Origin: Nonlabens sp. Hel1_33_55
GTDB taxonomy: Bacteria; Bacteroidota; Bacteroidia; Flavobacteriales; Flavobacteriaceae
Length of the DNA stretch: 64,000 nucleotides
Assembly (NCBI RefSeq): GCF_900101765.1
Contig: NZ_LT627735.1
Coordinates: forward strand, 1,116,001-1,180,000
Direction: 5' to 3'
Shown here: positions 44,249-53,766 of the stretch, piece after piece
How positions within the stretch are numbered: position 1 is the stretch's first letter
Layout of the letters: each line of letters starts with the position of its first letter
Notes under the pieces: generated by a model
What the model was told of the DNA's origin: nothing
Seen by the model: only the letters and a program-made list of their open reading frames with translations
Databases searched by the model: none
Position numbers and translations under genes: made by a program

Positions 44249-45235
44249 TTATGTGGTCATAATATCACTTACTCTTATCAATTCTTTATCAATGTCTGTT
44301 TTACCTTTTACTGCTTTCTCCAGCGGACAAAGGACAATTTTTGTGTCCTGAATTCCCACCATATTATTATAATCGCCTTCCATTAGGCTTTCTACGGCTT
44401 TCACACCCATGCGGCTCGCAAGCACACGATCCCAGCAGGATGGAGAACCACCACGCTGCATGTGTCCCAAAACGGAAACACGTACTTCATATTCTGGAAG
44501 ATTTTCTTCCACATAATCCTTAAGGGCAAATACATTTTCGCCGCTCTCCACGCCTTCTGCCACTACTACGATACTGGATGATTTACCAGATTTACGGCTA
44601 CGTTTCAAGCTCTCGAGCAATCTGTCTCTTCCCAGGTTTTCTTCAGGTATCAAGATCTCTTCTGCTCCTGCTCCAACGCCAGCGTTAAGGGCAATATTCC
44701 CTACGTCACGTCCCATAACTTCAACAAAGAAAAGTCGGTTATGAGAACTTGCGGTATCCCTGATTTTGTCAATCGCTTCAACTACCGTATTGATCGCAGT
44801 ATCATATCCCAAAGTAGATGAGGTTCCATAAATATCATTATCGATAGTTCCTGGAATTCCCATCACCGGGAAATCATTCTCCTCTGAGAATATCATGGCT
44901 CCTGTAAAGCTACCATCACCACCTATGACTACTATTGCATCAAGTCCTTGTTGTTTCGCTTTCGCGAAAGCGGTATCACGACCTTCTCTAGTTCTAAATT
45001 CCTTAGATCTCGCACTCTTTAAGATAGTACCACCTTTATTGATGATGTTGTTCACACTACGAGCATCCATGGGCTTAAAATCTCCTTCAATCAACCCTTG
45101 ATATCCTCTATATATTCCTATGCATTCTAGCTTGTGATAGGCACACGTACGCACTACAGAACGTATTGCTGCGTTCATACCTGGTGAATCACCACCAGAA
45201 GTCATTACTCCTATCTTCTGAATGTTTTTTGTCAT
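44249..45235 (-). CDS. pfkA: ATP-dependent 6-phosphofructokinase
   Basis: 328 residues. ATP-binding GVMTSGGDSPGMNAAIR and IVVIGGDGSFTGA, catalytic GIPGTIDNDI, substrate EVMGRDVGNIAL and C-terminal LGHMQRGGSPS are all standard. It catalyses the committed step of glycolysis and probably shares a transcript with gapA. A palindrome copy gives the TAFAKAK segment. Confidence 0.97.
   Translation of the reverse strand: MTKNIQKIGVMTSGGDSPGMNAAIRSVVRTCAYHKLECIGIYRGYQGLIEGDFKPMDARSVNNIINKGGTILKSARSKEFRTREGRDTAFAKAKQQGLDAIVVIGGDGSFTGAMIFSEENDFPVMGIPGTIDNDIYGTSSTLGYDTAINTVVEAIDKIRDTASSHNRLFFVEVMGRDVGNIALNAGVGAGAEEILIPEENLGRDRLLESLKRSRKSGKSSSIVVVAEGVESGENVFALKDYVEENLPEYEVRVSVLGHMQRGGSPSCWDRVLASRMGVKAVESLMEGDYNNMVGIQDTKIVLCPLEKAVKGKTDIDKELIRVSDIMTT
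44957..44972. repeat. Recurrent palindrome CGCTTTCGCGAAAGCG
   Basis: Perfect copy in pfkA (DTAFAKAKQ). Confidence 0.9.
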
Positions 45236-45352
45236 TAGTTTTTGATAAATTCCTAGCTAATCTATTAAAGAATGACGTTTCTGGCATATAAATCTCATTA
45301 TATTTAGCTATTCAACGCAACTAAAACGTTATAGTTAATAAGTTTCCTGTTT

Positions 45353-47083
45353 ATGGTATTAGAATTTGTTGATTTCGCAATAATCATTGGATTTTTTGTG
45401 ATTTCGCTAGTGGTGGGAATAGTCGTTTCCCGCAAAAGCTCCAAAAGTGCCGACTCCTTTTTCCTTTCTGGTCGTAATATGCCCTGGTGGTTACTGGGTG
45501 TATCCATGGTAGCTACCACCTTTGCAGCAGATACTCCTAACCTTGTGGCGGGAATCGTTAGAACAACTGGTGTCGCAGGAAACTGGGAATGGTGGGCTTT
45601 TTTGCTTACAGGAATGCTGACCGTTTTCTTCTATGCAAGATTGTGGCGCCGTAGTGGTATTACTACAGATCTCGAATTCTATGAGTTGAGATATGATGGT
45701 AAGAGTGCGGCATTTTTGAGAGGATTTCGTGCGATTTATCTAGGTGTGATCTTCAACGTTATCATCATGGGAACCGTCTGTCTAGCAGCGATTAAAATAG
45801 GTCACGTGATGTTTGGGTTTACCGCTGGACGCACTTTAATCATTGCAAGTGTGGTGACGGTGGCATATTCGCTTCTAGGTGGTTTGAAAGGTGTTCTTAT
45901 TACAGATTTTATTCAGTTCATTATTGCCATGGTAGGTTCTATCTGGGCAACGGTTTACATTTTAGACCTACCGCAAATAGGCGGTATGCAAAATCTTATC
46001 ACACATCCCAACGTGGCAGATAAGATCAACCTCCTACCCGACTTTTCAAATACAGATCTACTCATGGGAATCTTCATCATTCCCATTGCTGTTCAATGGT
46101 GGAGCACCTGGTATCCAGGCGCCGAACCTGGTGGCGGTGGCTACGTTGCACAGCGTATGCTCGCGGCCAAAGATGAAAAGAATGCCACCTGGGCGGTACT
46201 TTTCTTTAATCTGGCACATTATGCATTGAGACCATGGCCGTGGATCATTATAGGTCTGGCTTCCTTAATTATCTACCCTAATCTTGACGCGTTAGCAACA
46301 GCTTTTCCTAATCTAGGCAGCCAATTCATTAAAAACGACCTAAGTTACCCAGCTATGTTGACGTTTTTGCCAGCCGGTCTTTTGGGACTTGTAGTCACGT
46401 CATTAGTGGCTGCTTTTATGAGTACGATTTCAACGCACCTCAATTGGGGTTCCAGCTACATTGTCAATGACTTCTACGCCAGGTTCATCAACAAAACAGC
46501 GAGCGAAAAGCAAAAGATTATTACCGGTCGTATATCCATTATTATCATGATGGTACTTGCAGGGTTGCTGGCGCTGGTACTGGAAGAGGCAAAAGATGCT
46601 TTCGACCTCGTCATACAGATAGGTGCAGGTTCTGGGTTGTTATTTATCCTGCGATGGTTCTGGTACCGCATCAATCCATGGTCTGAGATTACTGCAATGC
46701 TAGTGTCATTTCTCATGGCGATAGCATTCTTCATTAATGCACGACTGGATGGTGCACTATTTCCAGATATGGCTGGATATGAGAAGATTTGTCTAAATGT
46801 ACTGGTCACAAGTATCGCCTGGCTCACCGTTACGTTTTTCACCCAACCCAGCGGCAAGTATAAGCTAGCGGCTTTTGATAAGGCAATTTTTGGCAATGAG
46901 TCCAAGTTTCACAACTTTCAGTATAAAACCATTGCGTTTCTTTTAGGTGTTGCCGGAGTTTATAGTTTGCTTTTTGCCATAGGTAAATTAATTTATGGGC
47001 AAACCACCATCGGTTTAGTTATGATAATGGTCTTTACGGGTTGTTCCATCGGGATTCTTTCCATGAGGAAAAAGTTGTTCTAG
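45353..47083 (+). CDS. Sodium:solute symporter (SSS family)
   Basis: 576 residues, about 13-14 membrane helices. Family marks include KSADSFFLSGRNMPWWLLGVSMVATTFAADTPNLVAG near the N-terminus, VAYSLLGGLKGVLITDFIQF and AFMSTISTHLNWGSSYIVNDFY. The substrate (sugar, amino acid or other) cannot be read. It is divergent from pfkA. Confidence 0.9.
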   Translation: MVLEFVDFAIIIGFFVISLVVGIVVSRKSSKSADSFFLSGRNMPWWLLGVSMVATTFAADTPNLVAGIVRTTGVAGNWEWWAFLLTGMLTVFFYARLWRRSGITTDLEFYELRYDGKSAAFLRGFRAIYLGVIFNVIIMGTVCLAAIKIGHVMFGFTAGRTLIIASVVTVAYSLLGGLKGVLITDFIQFIIAMVGSIWATVYILDLPQIGGMQNLITHPNVADKINLLPDFSNTDLLMGIFIIPIAVQWWSTWYPGAEPGGGGYVAQRMLAAKDEKNATWAVLFFNLAHYALRPWPWIIIGLASLIIYPNLDALATAFPNLGSQFIKNDLSYPAMLTFLPAGLLGLVVTSLVAAFMSTISTHLNWGSSYIVNDFYARFINKTASEKQKIITGRISIIIMMVLAGLLALVLEEAKDAFDLVIQIGAGSGLLFILRWFWYRINPWSEITAMLVSFLMAIAFFINARLDGALFPDMAGYEKICLNVLVTSIAWLTVTFFTQPSGKYKLAAFDKAIFGNESKFHNFQYKTIAFLLGVAGVYSLLFAIGKLIYGQTTIGLVMIMVFTGCSIGILSMRKKLF

Positions 47084-47139
47084 ACTTTAATTAAGTCTGA
47101 AAATTTTCTAAACCTCAATTAATTTAGCTTTATCTATTT

Positions 47140-47973
47140 ATGTCCATAGCCAATATTCCTGAAATCTATCTTAACAATAAAGCAAGTGAACCAGACTTGT
47201 TTGTTTATGATTTCAAAATGACAAATGATGTGGTTAAGAGTAAAGTGAATCTTGGAATGAACATGTTCAGCTTTTTACAGATTGGTAAGAAACAGATTCA
47301 TTTCCCAGGGAATTCGGTCGCGGTAAATAAAGACCAATCATTACTTTTAAAAAAAGGAAATTGGTTGTGGACAGAACTTTTAGAAACTGAAGAGATCTAT
47401 TATTGTAAATTGCTTTTCTTCTCTCAAGATAGAATCAAAGAATTCTTAGCCAAAAATTGTAAAAAACAGCAATCCGCAGAATCATCGCTACCCTATTTTA
47501 TTATAGGTAATGATGACTATATTATTTCTTACCTAAATTCATTATCAGAGATTGGAAAACTACCTAATTCTTTAAAACAAAACCTTCTGTCTACAAAATT
47601 TGATGAATTGCTACTCTATTTGATAAATAAATACGGCAGTGCTTTCGAAAAATATTTACATTCTTTGATTCTTAAAGAAGTTTCTCCATTCAAAAAAATC
47701 GTGGAAGCAAAACTTCATTTTAACTTGAAACTTGAGGAAATCGCATTTTTATGCAACATGAGTTTATCTACCTTCAAACGCAAATTTATAAGTGAATACG
47801 GTACATCACCAGGCAAATGGATTCAATCTCAAAGATTAAACAAAGCAAAGGAAGCTCTGGAAAATAAGGAAGTAAAACCTTCTGATATTTATCTAGATTA
47901 TGGTTATAACAATTTGTCTAATTTCAGTACTGCTTTTAAAAATAAATTTGGATGTAGCCCTTCAGAAATTTGA
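47140..47973 (+). CDS. AraC-family transcriptional regulator
   Basis: 277 residues with a cupin-like N-terminal sensor region and the two-part AraC helix-turn-helix at about 190-277 (LEEIAFLCNMSLSTFKRKFISEYGTSPGKWIQSQRLNKAKEAL...YNNLSNFSTAFKNKFGCSPSEI). It lies 125 bp before the HbpS-like gene and formaldehyde dehydrogenase and may regulate them. Confidence 0.9.
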   Translation: MSIANIPEIYLNNKASEPDLFVYDFKMTNDVVKSKVNLGMNMFSFLQIGKKQIHFPGNSVAVNKDQSLLLKKGNWLWTELLETEEIYYCKLLFFSQDRIKEFLAKNCKKQQSAESSLPYFIIGNDDYIISYLNSLSEIGKLPNSLKQNLLSTKFDELLLYLINKYGSAFEKYLHSLILKEVSPFKKIVEAKLHFNLKLEEIAFLCNMSLSTFKRKFISEYGTSPGKWIQSQRLNKAKEALENKEVKPSDIYLDYGYNNLSNFSTAFKNKFGCSPSEI

Positions 47974-48097
47974 TGTACTGTCATATCTACATCTCTTTAA
48001 TTGACCTTTTTTCATAAATTTATGACCTTAATTCATAAGTAATCAGTCATCCTTAATCTTAATTTTAAAGGATCAATAACTTTTAAAACAACAGATT

Positions 48098-48499
48098 ATG
48101 AACATTACACTAGCCCAGGCAGAAAAAATGATTTCAAGTGCAAAATCTAAAGCCACTGAAATAGATACAAAAATGAATATTGCAGTGGTAGACTCTGGTG
48201 CAAATCTTATTGCGTTTGCAAGAATGGATGGCGCCTGGTTAGGATCTTTAGATATATCCATTAAAAAGGCTAAAACCGCTCGCTTCTTTGATATGAATAC
48301 AGGGCAAATAGGGGAACTTTCACAGCCCGGTGGACCACTATTCAATATAGAACACTCCAACTTAGGACTTATAACTTTTCCCGGAGGTATCCCTGTGAAA
48401 GATGCTTCTGGTAACATTATTGGCGCTATCGGCGTGAGTGGAAGTTCTGTAGAAAATGACCATACTGTAGCCGAGGCTGGAACAAAAGCGATCTCATAA
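48098..48499 (+). CDS. GlcG/HbpS-family protein
   Basis: 133 residues. ITLAQAEKMISSAKSKATEI, MNIAVVDSGANLIAFARMDGAWLGS, KAKTARFF, GGIPVKDASGNIIGAIGVSGSSVENDHTVAEAG are the GlcG/HbpS family pattern. HbpS in actinomycetes binds heme and senses redox; other members are structural or assist catabolic enzymes. Cytoplasmic here. Followed 57 bp later by the dehydrogenase. Confidence 0.9.
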   Translation: MNITLAQAEKMISSAKSKATEIDTKMNIAVVDSGANLIAFARMDGAWLGSLDISIKKAKTARFFDMNTGQIGELSQPGGPLFNIEHSNLGLITFPGGIPVKDASGNIIGAIGVSGSSVENDHTVAEAGTKAIS

Positions 48500-48556
48500 G
48501 TTTTATCACTTTAATGCACGATAGTCGTCGCATTTTTCACATTTAAAAATTAAAAT

Positions 48557-49741
48557 ATGGCAACTAATAAAGGTATAGTCTACATCAAACCAGGTGTAGT
48601 AGAAGTTCAAGATATTAGCTATCCTAAGCTAGCGTTGGGAGATCGTAAATGTCATCATGGCGTTATTCTCAAAGTAGTAGCAACAAATATTTGTGGTAGT
48701 GATCAACACATGGTTAGAGGTAGAACCACTGCGCCTTCGGGTCTCATTCTTGGTCATGAAATCACTGGGTTGGTTATTGAAAAGGGACGTGATGTAGAAT
48801 TTATGGATATAGGAGATCTTGTATCTGTGCCATTTAATATCGCTTGCGGAAGATGTCGCAATTGTAAAGAACAACAAACGGGCATATGTCTTAATGTCAA
48901 TGACGAGCGACCAGGAGCAGCTTATGGATATGTTGATATGGGTGGATGGTTAGGTGGTCAATCAGAATATGTAATGATTCCTTATGCAGATTTTAATCTT
49001 CTGAAGCTGCCAAACAAAGATGCTGCGATGGAAAAGATTCGCGATTTGACTTTGCTTTCTGATATTCTTCCTACTGGATATCATGGTGCTGTGACCGCTG
49101 GTGTAAAACCTGGAGCAACAGTTTATGTGGCAGGAGCTGGCCCAGTAGGTCTTGCCTGTGCTGCTTCCTGTCATTTACTCGGTGCAGCAGTGGTAATTGT
49201 TGGTGACATGATTCCCGAGCGTTTAGAACAAGCCAGAAGCTTTGGCTGTGAGACTGTGGATTTGAGAAAGGACGCGACTCTTGGTGAGCAAATCGAGCAA
49301 ATATTAGGTATTCCCGAGGTTGATTGTACCGTGGATTGCGTCGGCTTTGAGGCAAAAGGTCACGGACAAAATGCAGAAGAGCAACCAGCAACAGTTCTTA
49401 ATGACGCTATGACGGTTACAAGAGCTGGAGGTGGCATAGGTATTCCTGGACTTTACGTTACTGGAGATCCAGGAGCAAAAACCGAAGCGGCCAAAGCTGG
49501 TAGTTTAAGCATTAGAATAGGATTAGGTTGGGCAAAATCCCACCACTTCCATACAGGACAATGTCCTGTTATGCAATACAATCGCAACTTAATGCAAGCC
49601 ATTATGCATGATAAAATCAAAATAGCCGAAGCGGTAAATGTCCAAGTCATAAGCCTTGAAGATGGACCTAAAGGCTATGCCGATTTTGATAGTGGTGCTG
49701 CAAAGAAATTTGTGATTAACCCGCATGGAATGGAGTATTAA
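48557..49741 (+). CDS. fdhA: Glutathione-independent formaldehyde dehydrogenase-like zinc enzyme
   Basis: 394 residues. Catalytic zinc site NICGSDQHM and GHEITG, structural zinc loop CGRCRNCKEQQTGIC, the Rossmann VYVAGAGPVGLACAASCHLLGA and the long C-terminal insert with GKGHGQNAEEQPA-like sequence (GFEAKGHGQNAEE) mark the Pseudomonas-type formaldehyde dehydrogenase or dismutase branch. It oxidises formaldehyde or related aldehydes with a tightly held NAD. The neighbouring AraC and HbpS genes suggest an aldehyde-inducible unit. Confidence 0.9.
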   Translation: MATNKGIVYIKPGVVEVQDISYPKLALGDRKCHHGVILKVVATNICGSDQHMVRGRTTAPSGLILGHEITGLVIEKGRDVEFMDIGDLVSVPFNIACGRCRNCKEQQTGICLNVNDERPGAAYGYVDMGGWLGGQSEYVMIPYADFNLLKLPNKDAAMEKIRDLTLLSDILPTGYHGAVTAGVKPGATVYVAGAGPVGLACAASCHLLGAAVVIVGDMIPERLEQARSFGCETVDLRKDATLGEQIEQILGIPEVDCTVDCVGFEAKGHGQNAEEQPATVLNDAMTVTRAGGGIGIPGLYVTGDPGAKTEAAKAGSLSIRIGLGWAKSHHFHTGQCPVMQYNRNLMQAIMHDKIKIAEAVNVQVISLEDGPKGYADFDSGAAKKFVINPHGMEY

Positions 49742-50084
49742 TTAAATCGAATAGATTTTAAGTCCTTTGTTTCGATAATGAGCATAGGGCTTATTTGTTT
49801 TAAGCTCTAATGCTTTGTAGATAAAGATATATTTATACTGCCAATGACTTATTTTTAATAATTCTGTTCATACGTTTGATTACTGCATAAAACTATATTT
49901 TCAACACTAAAATTTCTCGATAAGCACTCAGATGCGAGGTTTTAATTCAAATTTGGCATTTCAAGATTTTTAGTCTTCCATTGATCCGCTAATTTTACTA
50001 AAGGCGTAAGATTTTTACTATATCTCCGAACAGGTTGAAGTATAAATCATTTCCTAATGCTTTTACTAATTGAAAAAACTTTAA
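49742..50084. other. Gene-free spacer before second katG
   Basis: 343 bp, AT-rich. An imperfect hairpin (about 49782-49815, GCATAGGGCTTA / TAAGCTCTAATGC) could end the fdhA transcript but lacks a T-run. No gene or RNA is recognised. Confidence 0.4.
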
Positions 50085-52382
50085 ATGAAATACATAGATA
50101 ACCCAGAGAATTTAGAAAAATGTCCCTTTAGAGGCACACGCATAGGTGGCGCGATGGGAACACCGCCATTATCAGATGATTGGTGGCCCAACCGTTTGCA
50201 AGTAAGCATGTTGCACCATGACCAACCTATTGCAAATCCATTAAGCGATGAAGATTATAAAAAGGCATTCAACAGCCTTGATTATGAACAGTTGAAAAAA
50301 GATATTAAGGAAGCACTTACTAGCTCACAAGACTGGTGGCCGGCAGATTATAACAACTATGGACCACAGATGATACGTATGGCTTGGCATAGTGCCGGTA
50401 CATACCGAATAGCAGATGGTCGTGGTGGTGCTGGACAAGCTATGCAGCGTTTTGCTCCTATCAATTCGTGGTGGGACAATGGAAACATTGATAAATCCAG
50501 AAGATTGATCTGGCCAATAAAGAAAAAATATGGTGCTGCTCTTTCATGGGCAGATTTGATTGTACTTACCGGTAACTGTTCTTTGGAGATAATGAATTTC
50601 CCAACCTTAGGTTTTGCTGGTGGTCGTCGTGATGCTTGGGAACCAGATCGCAGCACGTACTGGGGTCCTGAATTCTGGGATGGAAAACCATTTGATGAAC
50701 ATCCAAGATCCACAGATCGCTTAGGTCATCCCGATGAGATGGTGAGTCCAGAATTGCGCTGGGTAGGTGGACCAAAAGAAGAATACCATGATTTAGAGAA
50801 TCCGCTGGCGGCGACTCATTCCAATTTAATTTATGTAAATCCAGAAGGACCTGGCGGTAACATGGATCCAATGGATTCTGCTCGTAATATCAGAGAATCA
50901 TTCAAGCGTATGGCGATGGATGATGAAGAAACAGTTGCTTTAGTAGCTGGTGGACACGCCTTTGGGAAAAGCCATGGTGCCGTGCCTGCTGCTAAAATAG
51001 GTGCTGCCCCAGAAGCTGCTTCAATAGAGGAGCAAGGCTTTGGATGGCACAATCCAGTAGGAACAGGAAACGCAGAATACACAAGTACCAATGGTATTGA
51101 AGGATCATGGACTCCCAATCCTACTCAATGGGATAATGACTACTTGACCAACTTATTCAAGTTTGAGTGGCATCAAAAGAAAAGTCCAGCAGGTGCTGGT
51201 CAGTGGACGCCTACAGATCCCAATGCTCCTAAAACTCCAGATGCACACATTGATGGAAAAATGGACGATTTGATGATGATGACATCAGATATTGCTTTAA
51301 AGGTAGATCCTGCCTATCGCAAGGTTTGTGAGAAGTTCATGAATGATTTTGATTATTTCACTCAGGCATTTGCGAAAGCCTGGTACAAACTAACACACCG
51401 CGATATGGGTCCTAAAGACCGATATCTAGGTCCTGAAGTGCCTGAACAGGATTTCTTGTGGCAAGATCCAGTGCCATCTTGCGATCATGAATTGATCAAT
51501 GATGCAGATATAGATGAGTTGAAAAAAAGAATTTTAGATTCAGGTCTGAGTATTTCGGCGTTGGTTTCTGCGGCATGGTCTGCAGCTTCTGTTTATCGCC
51601 ATTCTGACAAACGTGGTGGTGCTAATGGTGCGAGAATAGCCCTGCAACCACAGAAGGATTGGGAAATGAATCGACCTGAGGAATTAAACCGAGTGATAGG
51701 TGCTCTAGAAGTCATCAAAAATGATTTCAATAGTCCACAAGTAGGAAACAAAAAAGTTTCCCTAGCTGACCTTATTGTCCTTGGCGGATGTGCTGCAATC
51801 GAAGTAGCGGCAAAAGATGGTGGTAATGCCATCAAAGTTCCGTTTACTCCAGGAAGAATGGATACCACTCAAGATCAAACCGATGTGGAAAGTTTTGACT
51901 GGCTCAAACCAGTTTCTGACGGGTTTAAAAATTACCACAATAACGGTGTAGGTTATCGAGTAAATCCAGAAAGAATCTTTATGGACCGCGCTAATCTATT
52001 GAATCTATCAGCTCCAGAATGGACGGTATTGACTGGTGGTCTACGAGTATTGGGTCAGAACTATGATCATTCTGCACATGGTGTTTTTACAGAACGTCCA
52101 GGTCAGTTGACAAACGACTTTTTCCAGGTGCTGACGAGTATGGATTACGAGTGGAAGCCTAAAAGCTCCAGTAAACTATTGTTTGATATCAATGACCGCA
52201 AAGACGGATCTACCAAATACACCGCTACTCGCTGTGACTTGATCTTCGGCTCGAACTCACAATTGCGCAACATCGCAGAAGTTTATGCTGCTGATGACGC
52301 ACAAGAAAAGTTTGTTCAAGATTTTGTCAAGGCTTGGGATAAAGTAATGATGCTTGATCGCTATGACGTCAAGGATGATTAA
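50085..52382 (+). CDS. katG: Catalase-peroxidase (second of two)
   Basis: 765 residues. Distal MAWHSAGTYRIADGRGGAG, tyrosine in LIYVNPEGPGGNMDP and methionine/proximal histidine in FKRMAMDDEETVALVAGGHAFGKSHG are all kept, so it should be active. It differs widely from the first katG in this window (for example a longer WEPDRSTYWGPEFWDGKPFDEHPRSTD segment and no HHDKG N-terminus), so it is a separate lineage rather than a recent duplicate. It has its own terminator. Confidence 0.96.
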   Translation: MKYIDNPENLEKCPFRGTRIGGAMGTPPLSDDWWPNRLQVSMLHHDQPIANPLSDEDYKKAFNSLDYEQLKKDIKEALTSSQDWWPADYNNYGPQMIRMAWHSAGTYRIADGRGGAGQAMQRFAPINSWWDNGNIDKSRRLIWPIKKKYGAALSWADLIVLTGNCSLEIMNFPTLGFAGGRRDAWEPDRSTYWGPEFWDGKPFDEHPRSTDRLGHPDEMVSPELRWVGGPKEEYHDLENPLAATHSNLIYVNPEGPGGNMDPMDSARNIRESFKRMAMDDEETVALVAGGHAFGKSHGAVPAAKIGAAPEAASIEEQGFGWHNPVGTGNAEYTSTNGIEGSWTPNPTQWDNDYLTNLFKFEWHQKKSPAGAGQWTPTDPNAPKTPDAHIDGKMDDLMMMTSDIALKVDPAYRKVCEKFMNDFDYFTQAFAKAWYKLTHRDMGPKDRYLGPEVPEQDFLWQDPVPSCDHELINDADIDELKKRILDSGLSISALVSAAWSAASVYRHSDKRGGANGARIALQPQKDWEMNRPEELNRVIGALEVIKNDFNSPQVGNKKVSLADLIVLGGCAAIEVAAKDGGNAIKVPFTPGRMDTTQDQTDVESFDWLKPVSDGFKNYHNNGVGYRVNPERIFMDRANLLNLSAPEWTVLTGGLRVLGQNYDHSAHGVFTERPGQLTNDFFQVLTSMDYEWKPKSSSKLLFDINDRKDGSTKYTATRCDLIFGSNSQLRNIAEVYAADDAQEKFVQDFVKAWDKVMMLDRYDVKDD

Positions 52383-52406
52383 TTCTTAACCGTATATAAG
52401 TAACCA

Positions 52407-52437
52407 AAAGTCCTTTCCTTGTGAAGGGACTTTTTTT
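52407..52437 (+). terminator. Intrinsic terminator after second katG
   Basis: AAAGTCCTTTC / GAAGGGACTTT hairpin followed by seven T. Confidence 0.9.
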
Positions 52438-52557
52438 GTTAATGAGGAGTTGGTCCGGCAACGATATTTGTAATGATTTTTTAGTAGCTAGTGCCTGTCT
52501 CCTTTGATTACTCAATTTAACTAAGTTAAAACAGCGATCTTTAGGTTTTGGCTGTTC

Positions 52558-52573
52558 ACTTTCGCGAAAGCGA
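52558..52573. repeat. Recurrent palindrome, imperfect copy (ACTTTCGCGAAAGCG)
   Basis: Spacer copy upstream of ltrA, with A in place of the left G. Confidence 0.75.
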
Positions 52574-52643
52574 AATCCACTACAATCACAATTATTAAAT
52601 TAAGAAATGCTTTATCCAACATTAAGTTTTGATATTATTTTAA

Positions 52644-53762
52644 ATGGAAAATAGAAAGGCCACCTGGCTCGAACTCTTCTTTGATCTGATTTTTGTGGTT
52701 GCTCTAGGTAAAGTGACTCACATTCTTGCAGAAACTGATCAATCTTTCATATCGCTAGAGACCGCGGTTACATTTGTTGTTTTGTTCCTTCCATTCTGGT
52801 GGGTATGGACATTGCACACGTCTTTCTCCAATCGTATTAAATGCGATCGAACTCTGCACAAGGTATTGACATTGCTATTGATGTTCCTGCTGATAATCTT
52901 GTCCACGACCCTAAACGAAGGCATAGAAAACGATCACGTTACTTTTCTTATAATTTATGGAATCGTGAAATTATGTGCTGCCGTGATTTACATTACAGAC
53001 ATCATGGCTGTCAATGACAGGGAAATAAGCAAGAGGATTGTGGCTGCAATAATAGGCGGCACCTTACTGGCGCTTTCAGGCATCTTTTTGCATTATGAAA
53101 TAGCTGCTATTGTTCTAGTGATAAGTATTATTCTTGAGATCGTGATTATCCAGACGGCATTGAATGCAAGCAAGGCCACCCAACCTGTTAATAAGGAACA
53201 TTTGGTAGAACGCATAGGCCTACTCGCTATCGTATTGCTGGGAGAATCTGTAATAAGTCTGTCCTATGGGCTCACCAAAGTGGAATGGGCTCCCATGAAT
53301 ATCACCGCGGGAATTCTAGGATTTTCCATCATAGCGATGATTTGGTGGATATACTTTGGCTCCTTAAGATTTCTTATAGAAAGTGGCAGGGATAAATATG
53401 GTACTGGTATTATTTATTCCCAGTTATTTGTATTCATGTCCTTTTCAGTTCTAGCAAATACTATTAGACATGCCATTCTCAACGATCTGGATCTATATGA
53501 TTTTAGAATCATGGCGATATCTGGAATGATATTGCTCTATGTGGGTAAACAAACTGCCTATGCCATCAACAGACCGCAGTATATGAAAAGTAGAATTATT
53601 AGAACTGCCGTTGTCCTTGCAATAGCTGGAGTATCACTTTTATTACCAAAAGCAGAGTTCATCCTAGCTGGAATCGTTCTTTCCTTTTTGGTTTATATAT
53701 TAATGACATATCGAGATCAGGAAAGCCATGAAAACGATATCATGGAAGACCATACTAGTTAG
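52644..53762 (+). CDS. LtrA-family membrane protein (low temperature requirement A)
   Basis: 372 residues with about ten membrane helices. The opening ATWLELFFDLIFVVALGKVTHIL and the later VERIGLLAIVLLGESVISL and IAMIWWIYFG are the LtrA pattern. Role in Listeria is cold growth; biochemical function unknown. Ends 4 bp from the convergent serine hydrolase. Confidence 0.92.
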   Translation: MENRKATWLELFFDLIFVVALGKVTHILAETDQSFISLETAVTFVVLFLPFWWVWTLHTSFSNRIKCDRTLHKVLTLLLMFLLIILSTTLNEGIENDHVTFLIIYGIVKLCAAVIYITDIMAVNDREISKRIVAAIIGGTLLALSGIFLHYEIAAIVLVISIILEIVIIQTALNASKATQPVNKEHLVERIGLLAIVLLGESVISLSYGLTKVEWAPMNITAGILGFSIIAMIWWIYFGSLRFLIESGRDKYGTGIIYSQLFVFMSFSVLANTIRHAILNDLDLYDFRIMAISGMILLYVGKQTAYAINRPQYMKSRIIRTAVVLAIAGVSLLLPKAEFILAGIVLSFLVYILMTYRDQESHENDIMEDHTS

Positions 53763-53766
53763 CGAA

